A stretch of 64,000 nucleotides of DNA from CAYQOX01 sp964419335 (GTDB lineage Bacteria; Hinthialibacterota; Hinthialibacteria; Hinthialibacterales; Hinthialibacteraceae). Position 1 is the first letter of the stretch, and each line of letters starts with the position of its first letter. This document shows positions 8,336-16,755 of the stretch, piece by piece. The position numbers were made by a program, and so were the translations under genes. The DNA lies in assembly GCA_964419335.1 (NCBI GenBank), contig CAYQOX010000016.1:17639-81638 (forward strand). Reading direction: 5' to 3'. The notes under the pieces were generated by a model. It was not told where the DNA came from. It ran no database searches and was given only the letters and a program-made list of their open reading frames with translations.

Positions 8336-9835
8336 TTAGTTCACATCGTATCCTTTATTATTGATCAATTTTGCTTTGGCCTTGTTGATGATTTCCCCTT
8401 GCGTAGCAGGGCTCACGTTATCCTTAATCACATTGTTTTTAGCAGGATTCCCTTCTATTCGAATCACGGGGGTTTTATTATTCTCAATCAAAACATTGTT
8501 ACAAAAATAATCGCCTCGATTGCGATTGGCGACCACATAAATTTGTGACTCAATCTCGTTTTCTTTAATAATAAGCCCATCGATTCCGCCGGTTTTATAA
8601 ATGCTAATATAGGTGTTGCCGACATTTCCAATAATGCGGCTATCGTTGATCAGGCTGTTAACATGATCTTCGTGCATTAATCCTTCGCCGTCGTTGATAT
8701 AATAACCACTGTCGCCTGCGCGATTGCTATATACCTCGTAATGATTATCTTTCACCAGATAGTTCCATCCACGCATTTCTACCGCGCGATTCCCGTTTGT
8801 CGAGGACCCCTTAGCCGGCACTTCGCCCGTGACTGTATATCGCTTCACTTCTTCTTTGAATTGAATTTCGTTGCCTGCACAAATGGTACCATCGCCAGTG
8901 AATAGGATCGCATATCCGCCAGTAGAAAAAATTCGATTATCGAGAATTCGCACACCTTGCCGGAAGCCATGGGGATGGGTCTCCGGCGTCCCGTCATTCC
9001 CTGAGGCTCCAGCTCCACCGATGGCATAGCCATTCACTACGATACCGGGACGATTGTCATAGTCAAAAACGATCTTATCAAAAGAAATAATTTTATCGTC
9101 CTTTTTCATTAAGTAATCTGACATTGTGAAATTTTCTTCTTGCGAATTAGCCAGCCGGTTGTTGGACACGAGCGCATTTTTACTTACATACACCATAATC
9201 GCCCCGCGATGTCGATGAGTGAATCGTTGCCAGGAATGCTGCCATGATTGAGGCACAGAAGGGATGGGACGCGCGCACGCTCTTAACCAGCATCCATGTA
9301 CAATACGATTTTTCCCCGCTTGTTGCTGCTTCCCACCGGGAAAATAGATCGAGGCATAATGAAGCCCGATGTTGACGATTCCACAATGGCTATCCGACTC
9401 AGGGTTTTGCAAAAGAATGCGTTTAAAAGCAGTGTCGTTGGGTGTTCCTGAACCTTCAAAACTCGGTTTATATTTGGGAAAGTGAAACTGCGTGGGTGGG
9501 TTATAGTGCTCATCTTTCGCTTTTCCTTCAGGATCAGCACCCCGCAAAATCACACCATCAGGAAGAACAATATCTTCTTCGAAGGAATAGTCACCCGCGG
9601 GAAAATAAAGTACGCCTCCGCCATTTTGGGAAAGGCGCGTGCAAGCTTCTTTCACTTTTTCATCCCATGAAGAACCTTCGACTTCTTGAATATCGATCAC
9701 GTTGTCCCAGGGTAGATCGGCTGTCCATGTGGCTGCATCATAGGGGGCTGGATTACTGGTTGGTTGAGCGTGTATTGAGAGGGCCGTAAAGAGAAGCGCC
9801 CACACAGGAAATAATAGAACCCTACGAATATACAT
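8336..9835 (-). CDS. Exported parallel beta-helix protein, pectate-lyase-like
   Basis: Start at the ATG at 9835, with AAAGGAG 8 bases upstream. The 499-residue product begins with a classic signal peptide ending around ALSIHAQ, so it is exported. It opens with the pectate_lyase_3 style WDEKVKEACTRLSQNGGGVLYFPAGDYSF, followed by VILRGAD and many short repeats rich in N, G, I and V that form a right-handed beta-helix. A polysaccharide lyase or glycoside hydrolase is likely, but helix families act on pectin, alginate, carrageenan and others and the substrate is not clear. It lies alone, with other plant or algal polysaccharide enzymes elsewhere in the window. Confidence 0.82.
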   Translation of the reverse strand: MYIRRVLLFPVWALLFTALSIHAQPTSNPAPYDAATWTADLPWDNVIDIQEVEGSSWDEKVKEACTRLSQNGGGVLYFPAGDYSFEEDIVLPDGVILRGADPEGKAKDEHYNPPTQFHFPKYKPSFEGSGTPNDTAFKRILLQNPESDSHCGIVNIGLHYASIYFPGGKQQQAGKNRIVHGCWLRACARPIPSVPQSWQHSWQRFTHRHRGAIMVYVSKNALVSNNRLANSQEENFTMSDYLMKKDDKIISFDKIVFDYDNRPGIVVNGYAIGGAGASGNDGTPETHPHGFRQGVRILDNRIFSTGGYAILFTGDGTICAGNEIQFKEEVKRYTVTGEVPAKGSSTNGNRAVEMRGWNYLVKDNHYEVYSNRAGDSGYYINDGEGLMHEDHVNSLINDSRIIGNVGNTYISIYKTGGIDGLIIKENEIESQIYVVANRNRGDYFCNNVLIENNKTPVIRIEGNPAKNNVIKDNVSPATQGEIINKAKAKLINNKGYDVN

Positions 9836-9866
9836 CAATAAAACTCCTTTGGTTTATGTGCTTCCA

Positions 9867-10568
9867 TTATTGGTATTTTTCACATGCTTTGGATAATGCG
9901 GCGCGAGCCAGTAAACGTGTGGAATCGAGAGGAGGCAAGGGAGAATTTTCGCTTGTGATTAACAGAGGGATTTCTGTACATCCCAACACCACCGCATCGC
10001 ATCCTTTTTCTTTTAACCCATGGATGATGGCCTGAAAACGAGAAAGAGATTTTTCTGTTATTGTCGCATAAACCAACTCATTAAATATGATGCTATTGAT
10101 TTCATCCCGTTCCTCCGGTTCGGGAATCCTCGTTTTCATTCCATATTTTTTCAAACGTTCAGGATAAACCGGGCCTTCCATTAGGTAACGTGTTCCTAAT
10201 ACGCCCAACGTTTGATAACTATGACCAGAAGCTTCATGACCTACCGCATCAGCGATATGTAACCAGGGCAGGGGAGTCTCTTTCACCACCCAGTCCCAAG
10301 CTTGGTGGATCGTATTGTCGGGACTGATAAGAAACTCAGCACCTGCGTGATGAAGCTTATGGGCGGAAGATAGCATCAGCTGGGCTACACCCTCCCAGTC
10401 ACCTTCTGGAAATAAAGGTGTGTAATGATGAAGGGCATGTGTGTGCATCGTGATTTCAGGGTGGTTGTGTTCACCCATATACTTTTTACCTTCAAGGCAG
10501 ATTGTCCTATAACACAATGCCGCGCCTTCTGCGCTGCATCCCACAATTCCTATATGTTTAGCTCTCAT
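9867..10568 (-). CDS. Aspartate/glutamate racemase-family protein with Asp at the first catalytic Cys position
   Basis: A 233-residue member of the Asp/Glu/hydantoin racemase superfamily. It shows the N-terminal GIVGCSAEGAALCYR and the second catalytic Cys in VVLGCTEIPLL. The first catalytic position, usually Cys in a CNT/ANT-H motif, reads SPDNTIH, with Asp in its place. E. coli YgeA, an L-specific racemase of this family, also lacks one Cys (Thr instead), so activity is possible but may be one-sided or altered. The gene overlaps the upstream RNA-ligase-like gene by 4 bases and so is translationally coupled. It is cytosolic. The substrate is unproven. Confidence 0.85.
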   Translation of the reverse strand: MRAKHIGIVGCSAEGAALCYRTICLEGKKYMGEHNHPEITMHTHALHHYTPLFPEGDWEGVAQLMLSSAHKLHHAGAEFLISPDNTIHQAWDWVVKETPLPWLHIADAVGHEASGHSYQTLGVLGTRYLMEGPVYPERLKKYGMKTRIPEPEERDEINSIIFNELVYATITEKSLSRFQAIIHGLKEKGCDAVVLGCTEIPLLITSENSPLPPLDSTRLLARAALSKACEKYQ

Positions 10569-11113
10569 TCGTCATCTCCTAGAGAAAGGGTGTGAGCAAT
10601 TTGAAAACGATCGTTAGGTGGATCCTCTCTCCATAATAAATGTACTGACTTTACTTGAAAATGCATAGGGAGCCAATCTTCTTGGAAACTTGTCATTCGC
10701 TCTTCCATCGATTCATGCTTGGGGAATTGTCCTAAAGTGAGATGAGGAGTGAATCCATTTTTGTGTTTATGTACATCATCACAGTCAGGCGTGCATTGTT
10801 GCAGCGATGATTGCAACGTCTCGAGGGGCTGGGTCGGTTTCGGTTTCAGCCAGAGGGTATAACCACGTCGCTGGGTGAAAAAGCGAAAATTTTGCAATGT
10901 TAATGAGAATGGCGCGGTTTCTTTTAACGCTGCTTGGAAAAAAGGGAGAATCAATTCAAATTGTTCCTTGGGTCGAAAAGGGTAGAGCAAGGTGATATGG
11001 GGCATCCAACGATGGACGTGACAATCGTACTTTTCTCGTATGGCTTGAATAGCAGGCCATGTATTATCGGGCGGAATAAGAACAACAGCGGTTTTATAGG
11101 TTTTTTGGCTCAT
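10565..11113 (-). CDS. 2'-5' RNA ligase / 2H phosphoesterase family protein
   Basis: The ATG at 11113 (MSQKTYKTAV) is chosen because AAGAGG sits about 9 bases before it; a GTG ten codons upstream has no such site. The 182-residue protein has the two HxT signatures of the 2H phosphoesterase superfamily, HITLLYPF and HLTLGQF, about 90 residues apart, which form the catalytic His pair. Such proteins open 2',3'-cyclic phosphates or handle tRNA ends. Its end overlaps the racemase-like gene by 4 bases, an unusual pairing with no obvious common pathway. Confidence 0.85.
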   Translation of the reverse strand: MSQKTYKTAVVLIPPDNTWPAIQAIREKYDCHVHRWMPHITLLYPFRPKEQFELILPFFQAALKETAPFSLTLQNFRFFTQRRGYTLWLKPKPTQPLETLQSSLQQCTPDCDDVHKHKNGFTPHLTLGQFPKHESMEERMTSFQEDWLPMHFQVKSVHLLWREDPPNDRFQIAHTLSLGDDE

Positions 11114-11264
11114 CGACGCTAACCTCTTGAAGGTTGTGATCACAATTGTTTACTATGGACAGGATAAAACAAAAGAAGCGCGAGAGAAGCATTTTTGAAA
11201 AATCTATTTTATTTCGGTAATAGCAATGCCAAAGTTTTTATAAAAAGTTATTTTTAGGTGGTGG

Positions 11265-14200
11265 ATGATGAGAATCTCTATTGTAACTTTACTTATTGGT
11301 TTTTCGCTCACGATGACATGGGCGGACGATTGGATCATGTATCGTAATGATGCCTCACGTAGTGGCTTTACCCAAGAACAATCTCCAGAAAACCTCAATC
11401 CCGCTTGGGTGTATCATGCCAAACAGAAGCCTAGGCCTGCCTGGCAATCTCCGGATACACGTATGCCCTTCGATTATACCTATCATCCAGTGATCGCGGA
11501 TGGAATTTTATGTTACGGGAGTTCGGCTGATTGCAAGATTTATGGGCTGGATGCCAAGACAGGGGAAGAGATTTGGTCTTTCTATACTGAAGCCCCGGTT
11601 CGATTTGCCCCGGTGATCTGGAAAGATTCTGTGTTCGTGGGTAGCGATGATGGCTTTTTATATTGCCTTGATCTTCATGACGGCTCCTTGCGTTGGAAGA
11701 AATTATGTGCACCACAAAAAAAGTGGATTTTAGGGAATGACCGTATGATCAATAAATGGCCGATTCGAGGTGGTATGGTACTGCGCGAGGATAAACTCTA
11801 TCTCGCAGCCGGAATTTGGCCCACTGAAGGAATTTATGTGTATGCCATTGATTTGAACACACGTGAAGTGGAATGGCTCAACGATCAAGCCGGAGGCTTG
11901 GAACTCGATCAACCCCATGGAGGTGCTCGGGCAAAAAGTGGAATCTCCGCCCAAGGCTATCTCGCTGCTTCTGAGGATTGGTTGTTGATTCCTACGGGGC
12001 GCGCGGTTCCTGCCGCGTTGAGCGCTAAAGACGGCGCTTTTCAATACTTTCACCTGCAGCGCTATGGCCAACAAGGCGGCGCCGGAATCACGATGGCGGA
12101 TGAATTCTTCCATAATAATGGGGATTTGTTTTATCAAGGCAATGGGATGCAGCACATTGATCTACATTCGGATACCTTTGCCGCTATTCCCGGAGGATGT
12201 GTGGTTACTGAGAAAGATCAATTGACGACCTATCGGTGGATTGACAAGGAAACCGCGGATCGTAAGGGGAACGTTCAAACCATACGATCAGTAGAAAAAA
12301 TACAATCAACTTCGATTCCTTTTCCCGGTGTTTCTCTTATCGTAGCGGGGAATACCGTTTTTTGTGGGGGAGAGAAGGGCATTTTTCAGTATAACCTTGA
12401 ATCCAACAAAGTCACCGCTCAACATGAAATCAAAGGTGTCGCCTATGGATTAGCCTTCGCCAATGGGGCCCTTTACGTGAGCACAGAACAAGGGACGATT
12501 TATTGTTTCAGTGATCAACCTTCCGATGATTCAGAGATTTCCCACATTCCCCACCCAACTGAAAAAGTCCTTATTGATCCATCGATCGACGAGATGGCCG
12601 ACAATATTCTTCAAGAAGTGGGTATCGATGAAGGGTATTGCTTGGATCTGGGTTGCGGTGATGGAACACTTGCCGCAGCATTAGCCTATAAATCAAATTT
12701 GGTCATTTACGCAGTCGAAGAGGATCTGGACTTAGTCAAACAAGCCCGTGAACAACTCGATCGTGCGGGATTGTATGGCTCTCGCGTCACCGTCATTCAT
12801 GGCGATCCCTCTCAAACTCATTTGCCCGATTATTTTGCCGATTTAATTGTCTCGGGCAAAGCCTTAATGAATGATTCTGAAATCCCTATGGATGAAGTGC
12901 AGCGACTGCAACGCCCCCATGGGGGCATGGCGATGGTGAGTTATCAAGACTCACTTACGAAAAATGTACGTGGGGCTTTACCGGGAGAGGATACCTGGAC
13001 TCATCAATACGCAGATCCCGCCAATACCATCTGCAGTCAAGATCAACAAATTGCTGGCCCATTAGGGATGCTATGGTTTCGCGATGCGGATCAGAAAATG
13101 CCGCAGCGCCATGGACGGGGGCCGGCGCCGTTATATAAAGACGGCCGGATATTCGTCGAAGGCCTTCATACTCTTCGTGCGGTGAATGCTTATAACGGAA
13201 GGACATTGTGGGAGTATCCACTTCCTAATATTCTCGAAAACTATGATCAAGATCACCTCATGGGCACCGCTGGAACCGGTAGTAATTTCTGTGTGAGTGG
13301 GGAGCGGGTCTATGTGGCCACTGAATCCGTCTGTTTGGCTTTAGACGTGGAGAGTGGGAACGTTGTACAAAAATACCACACCCCTACAGACGAAGAAGGA
13401 AGCCCTCCTGTGTGGGGATTTATCGCCTGCGTAGATGATACCTTGTTTGGTTCCTGTGCCAATACCGACCATATTGTAAAATGGCGTTATCTCAAAGGAG
13501 ATATGAGCAAACAATTCACCGAATCCCATTGCTTTTTTGCTCTGGATGCAAAGAGCGGGAATATGAAGTGGAAACATAATGCGAAATCTTCAATACGCCA
13601 TAATACCATCGCCATCATGAATGGCATTGTTTATTTGATCGACTCACCATTATCCCTCGAAGATCGTATCGAAGAAGAACAACAAGCCCGAAGAGGAATC
13701 GAGTCCTCTGAGAAAGACCCTAATATCCTTTATGCATTCGACCAGGAAACCGGAGAGGTCCTTTGGAGCGATGAAGAGGATATCTATGGTACGGTCTTGC
13801 TCGCCAGCGAAAAATATGACGTGCTATTGATGACATACCAACCCACCCGTTTTCGTTTGGACTCAGAAAAAGGGGGAACGATGAGCGCCTTCCGCGCTTC
13901 CACCGGGGAGCGGCTTTGGGATATTGAAGCCAATTACGCCTCCCGTCCTTTAATCAATGATCAAACCATTTACGCTCAACCCTCGGCTTGGGATCTACTG
14001 ACCGGCGAAAAGAAAGATTTTGATTTCTCTCGTTCGTATGGCTGTGGAATTCTCGCGGGATCTACAAATTTATTGGTTTATCGCTCGGCGACTTTGGGAT
14101 ACCGGGATTTAAACAAAGATGAAGAGACCCAAAACTATGGCGGGATTCGCCCCGGATGTTGGATCAATGCAATTCCTGCTGGGGGCTTGCTTCTCATGCC

Positions 14201-14300
14201 GAATGCCGCAAGTGGTTGTATCTGTAGTTACTTAAACTTAGCCTCGATTGCTTTGCAAACGCAAGAAAATACACGTGAGCCTATTGGATTCATGGAATGA
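11265..14300 (+). CDS. Exported PQQ-like beta-propeller protein with an internal SAM-methyltransferase-like domain
   Basis: A 1011-residue protein with a signal peptide (about residues 1-20, ending TMTWA before DDW). Residues about 20-430 carry PQQ/BamB-like repeats such as IYGLDAKTGEEIWSF and LYCLDLHDGSLRWKK. Residues about 440-560 look like a class I methyltransferase core: CLDLGCGDGTLAAAL, then an acidic strand end (YAVEEDLDLV) and VTVIHGDPSQ. Residues about 590-1011 return to propeller repeats (LRAVNAYNGRTLWEY, LYAFDQETGEVLW). The frame runs through without breaks, so this is a true fusion and not two genes. The substrate is unknown. SAM is not expected outside the cytosol, so the middle domain may bind something else. 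An RDD protein follows. Confidence 0.85.
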   Translation: MMRISIVTLLIGFSLTMTWADDWIMYRNDASRSGFTQEQSPENLNPAWVYHAKQKPRPAWQSPDTRMPFDYTYHPVIADGILCYGSSADCKIYGLDAKTGEEIWSFYTEAPVRFAPVIWKDSVFVGSDDGFLYCLDLHDGSLRWKKLCAPQKKWILGNDRMINKWPIRGGMVLREDKLYLAAGIWPTEGIYVYAIDLNTREVEWLNDQAGGLELDQPHGGARAKSGISAQGYLAASEDWLLIPTGRAVPAALSAKDGAFQYFHLQRYGQQGGAGITMADEFFHNNGDLFYQGNGMQHIDLHSDTFAAIPGGCVVTEKDQLTTYRWIDKETADRKGNVQTIRSVEKIQSTSIPFPGVSLIVAGNTVFCGGEKGIFQYNLESNKVTAQHEIKGVAYGLAFANGALYVSTEQGTIYCFSDQPSDDSEISHIPHPTEKVLIDPSIDEMADNILQEVGIDEGYCLDLGCGDGTLAAALAYKSNLVIYAVEEDLDLVKQAREQLDRAGLYGSRVTVIHGDPSQTHLPDYFADLIVSGKALMNDSEIPMDEVQRLQRPHGGMAMVSYQDSLTKNVRGALPGEDTWTHQYADPANTICSQDQQIAGPLGMLWFRDADQKMPQRHGRGPAPLYKDGRIFVEGLHTLRAVNAYNGRTLWEYPLPNILENYDQDHLMGTAGTGSNFCVSGERVYVATESVCLALDVESGNVVQKYHTPTDEEGSPPVWGFIACVDDTLFGSCANTDHIVKWRYLKGDMSKQFTESHCFFALDAKSGNMKWKHNAKSSIRHNTIAIMNGIVYLIDSPLSLEDRIEEEQQARRGIESSEKDPNILYAFDQETGEVLWSDEEDIYGTVLLASEKYDVLLMTYQPTRFRLDSEKGGTMSAFRASTGERLWDIEANYASRPLINDQTIYAQPSAWDLLTGEKKDFDFSRSYGCGILAGSTNLLVYRSATLGYRDLNKDEETQNYGGIRPGCWINAIPAGGLLLMPNAASGCICSYLNLASIALQTQENTREPIGFME

Positions 14301-14366
14301 TTGGTATTTTTGTACTATGCTTCTACCATACATAACAACACCATACGTACTGAGCATGTGCAAACC

Positions 14367-14909
14367 ATGAATTCATCCAAACCTTCTCGGCAGCGGGGTG
14401 GATTTTGGATTCGCCTCGCTGCTTTTATCATCGATTATCTTGTCTGTCTATTTATCTTGAATGGGATTTTGTATCCCTTGGATTTGCTTTTATATCGATA
14501 CGAAATCTACGATTTCAATACTATGGACGATCTCACCTTCCAATATTTTATGATGATCGCCATGTATACCAGTTTATTTTTATACTTTTTTCTCTTCCAA
14601 GCCATTTTTAAGACGACGATTGGAAAATATTTAGCGGGATTGAGAATAGACCAAACCAACGGGAAACCGGCTAGCGCGTTTCAAGTCTTGCTGCGTACAA
14701 TGGGGTATGGCTTAAGCGTCTTTTTTAATGCTCTTGGTTTTTTAATGATTGCCTGCAACCGTAATAAAGCAGGATTGCATGATTGGATAGCAGGTACCGA
14801 AGTGGTCTATCAACATCCTGTTTCAACCATGCGAAAAATCATCATCTTAATCATGGGCTTCCTAGGCATGATCTTATTATACGTTATCATGTCAGGAAAT
14901 GGATTTTGA
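14367..14909 (+). CDS. RDD-family membrane protein
   Basis: The ATG at 14367 (MNSSKPSRQRG) is preferred over an upstream TTG at 14301, because the extra residues look like untranslated sequence. The 180-residue protein has the RDD signature: RLAAFIIDYLV in the first helix, then TIGKYLAGLRI and LHDWIAGTEVVY, with four or so membrane helices. RDD proteins are small inner-membrane proteins, some linked to ion or solute transport. It follows the propeller protein closely on the same strand and may share its transcript. No clear ribosome site was seen. Confidence 0.82.
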   Translation: MNSSKPSRQRGGFWIRLAAFIIDYLVCLFILNGILYPLDLLLYRYEIYDFNTMDDLTFQYFMMIAMYTSLFLYFFLFQAIFKTTIGKYLAGLRIDQTNGKPASAFQVLLRTMGYGLSVFFNALGFLMIACNRNKAGLHDWIAGTEVVYQHPVSTMRKIIILIMGFLGMILLYVIMSGNGF

Positions 14910-14934
14910 GTCACAAAAAGAACTCTATACTTTT

Positions 14935-15624
14935 TTAAGATTCTGTAGCGAGTCGCTTTCTCCATTCATCCAATAAATCCTTCGTGCGGCTCGCTCCAAC
15001 CCTAGTAACACCTAAATCTCGTACTTCAAGAAGGGTATCGATATCACGTATCCCTCCCGCGGCTTTAACCTGTACTGATTCGGGAGAATACTTGCGCATC
15101 AATTTTAAATCCTCGATCGTGGCTCCGCCTGTCCCATAACCCGTGGATGTTTTGACCCAATCCACGCCAATACCACCACAGATTTCACATAATTTAATTT
15201 TTTGATTTTCATTCAAATAACAATTTTCAAAAATGACTTTGATCTTTTGTTCCCGCTCATGTGTCAGGTCGGTAAGATTTTGTAGTTCTTTTACTACATA
15301 CGACCAATCACCACTCCGTACTTTGCTAATATTGATAACCATATCGAGTTCTTCGCCGCCATCGGACAAGGCACGTTCGGCTTCGGCCATTTTGACCTCC
15401 ATGGTGTGTGCTCCATGGGGAAAGCCAATCGTGGTACTCGCTTTCACAGAGCTCCCGTGCAATAATTCCACACAACGTTTCAAAGCATAAGGCATAATAC
15501 AAACACTGGCGACCTCATATTCGCGCGCTAAGCGGCAGCCGGCTTCTAGTTCTTCCATAGGGAGAGACGGGTGCAATAACGAATGGTCTATCATTTTGGC
15601 TACATCCAGGTAAGAGAGTGTCAT
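14935..15624 (-). CDS. deoC: Deoxyribose-phosphate aldolase
   Basis: This 229-residue TIM-barrel aldolase is full length. It has IDHSLLHP at the N-terminus, the Schiff-base lysine in DWVKTSTGYGTGG and the second lysine in VKAAGGIRD. It splits 2-deoxyribose-5-phosphate into glyceraldehyde-3-phosphate and acetaldehyde. AAAGGG precedes the ATG. It stands alone, convergent with the RDD gene, with no other nucleoside-catabolism genes nearby. The acetaldehyde product is of a kind often handled inside microcompartments, and a shell protein gene lies about 11 kb away. Confidence 0.95.
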   Translation of the reverse strand: MTLSYLDVAKMIDHSLLHPSLPMEELEAGCRLAREYEVASVCIMPYALKRCVELLHGSSVKASTTIGFPHGAHTMEVKMAEAERALSDGGEELDMVINISKVRSGDWSYVVKELQNLTDLTHEREQKIKVIFENCYLNENQKIKLCEICGGIGVDWVKTSTGYGTGGATIEDLKLMRKYSPESVQVKAAGGIRDIDTLLEVRDLGVTRVGASRTKDLLDEWRKRLATES

Positions 15625-15708
15625 TGGAAAACCCTTTCCGTTTGAGATAAGTTTGATAAGCCTATTATTACATGATTAAAGACGGAATCGAATTCCAGCG
15701 GGATAGCT

Positions 15709-15738
15709 AAAAAATAGGACACAACGTCGGTTGTGTCC
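15709..15738 (-). terminator. Intrinsic terminator of the flagellin genes
   Basis: GGACACAAC (15717-15725) and GTTGTGTCC (15730-15738) form a perfect 9-bp stem with a 4-base loop. Read on the minus strand it is followed by TATTTTTTAG. It sits about 30 bases downstream of the flagellin stop codon. Confidence 0.9.
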
Positions 15739-15769
15739 CCAGTGGTTGTATGTAAAAACGTAATTGTTC

Positions 15770-16672
15770 TTATCGTAGTAAGTCGATGAACATATTGTTT
15801 TGTAAATCATTGCTTTGCGATTGAACCATAATATTCGATTGCAATATCATTTGATTAGTCGCCTGGCGTGTGCTTTCCGCTGCAATATCCGCATCCTCAA
15901 TGCGGGATTGAGCGGCCATATAATTCTCAGAAGCTACCGATAAACGATTTGTCGTGGCTTCCAAACCATTCGTAAAAGCCCCGATTTGGCTGCGAATGTC
16001 ATCGACTTGGGATAAGGCTTCATCCACAATTTGCAAAGCCTCTTCTACGCCTCCTTCTTCGCTAACATCAATATCTGTTAAGTTTTGTCCTTCTCCCAAT
16101 CCTAAGGATTGAGGGCGCACGTCGCCGAAGGCAAGACGGGTACTTTCTCCTGCATTGGCGCCAATCTGGAAATTGGCTGTGGAAATGTCATTAGTTTGTT
16201 CTTGATTGGAGGATTCTCCAGAAGAGACATTCTCGGTAGAGCTGAAATCCCCATTGAGTAGATTTTGCGAGGCAAATTGGGTGTTATTGGCGATTGAAGA
16301 AATTTCGTTCACATTTTGTTCTATCTCATTTTGGATACTTTCTCGTGCTTGTTGATCAAGGGTTTCCGAACCAGATTGCACGACCAATTCTCGAATACGC
16401 TGTAGCCGATCACTGACCCCACTAAGCCCCTCATCGGCAATATTGGCTACATTGATGCCAATTTGGGTAGATTCAAAAGCCTGGTTTAACCCCGATATTT
16501 GAGATTGCAAGCGACTGGCGTTTTGTAATCCAGCGGCATCATCTCCCGCTTGATTAATCCGTAAACCGCTCGCCAAACGATCGAAACTCTGTTGTAACTG
16601 GGGTCCCACTCCATTTTGTACATTGAGCAAAGAAAGTGAGGCTAAGTTATTATTCATATTGTCAATAGTCAT
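15770..16672 (-). CDS. Flagellin
   Basis: The ATG at 16672 (MTIDNMNNN) is chosen because GGAGG lies about 8 bases upstream. The 300-residue protein has the conserved flagellin N-domain (SFDRLASGLRINQAGDDAAG, then a long helix ending in LNQAFESTQIGINVANIADEG) and C-domain (RIEDADIAAESTRQATNQMI, ending NMFIDLLR). The central part is short and Ser/Glu/Asn-rich. It is exported by the flagellar type III system and polymerises into the filament. It lies 83 bases downstream of a much larger flagellin gene on the same strand and shares a terminator, so the two may be co-transcribed. Confidence 0.95.
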   Translation of the reverse strand: MTIDNMNNNLASLSLLNVQNGVGPQLQQSFDRLASGLRINQAGDDAAGLQNASRLQSQISGLNQAFESTQIGINVANIADEGLSGVSDRLQRIRELVVQSGSETLDQQARESIQNEIEQNVNEISSIANNTQFASQNLLNGDFSSTENVSSGESSNQEQTNDISTANFQIGANAGESTRLAFGDVRPQSLGLGEGQNLTDIDVSEEGGVEEALQIVDEALSQVDDIRSQIGAFTNGLEATTNRLSVASENYMAAQSRIEDADIAAESTRQATNQMILQSNIMVQSQSNDLQNNMFIDLLR

Positions 16673-16755
16673 GAATGTTTTCCTCCATGAAAAATGTGAT
16701 CCCGTGTCCATGATCTCTTTATAATATTGTATCTTGAAATAGGTCGCATTGCCTA

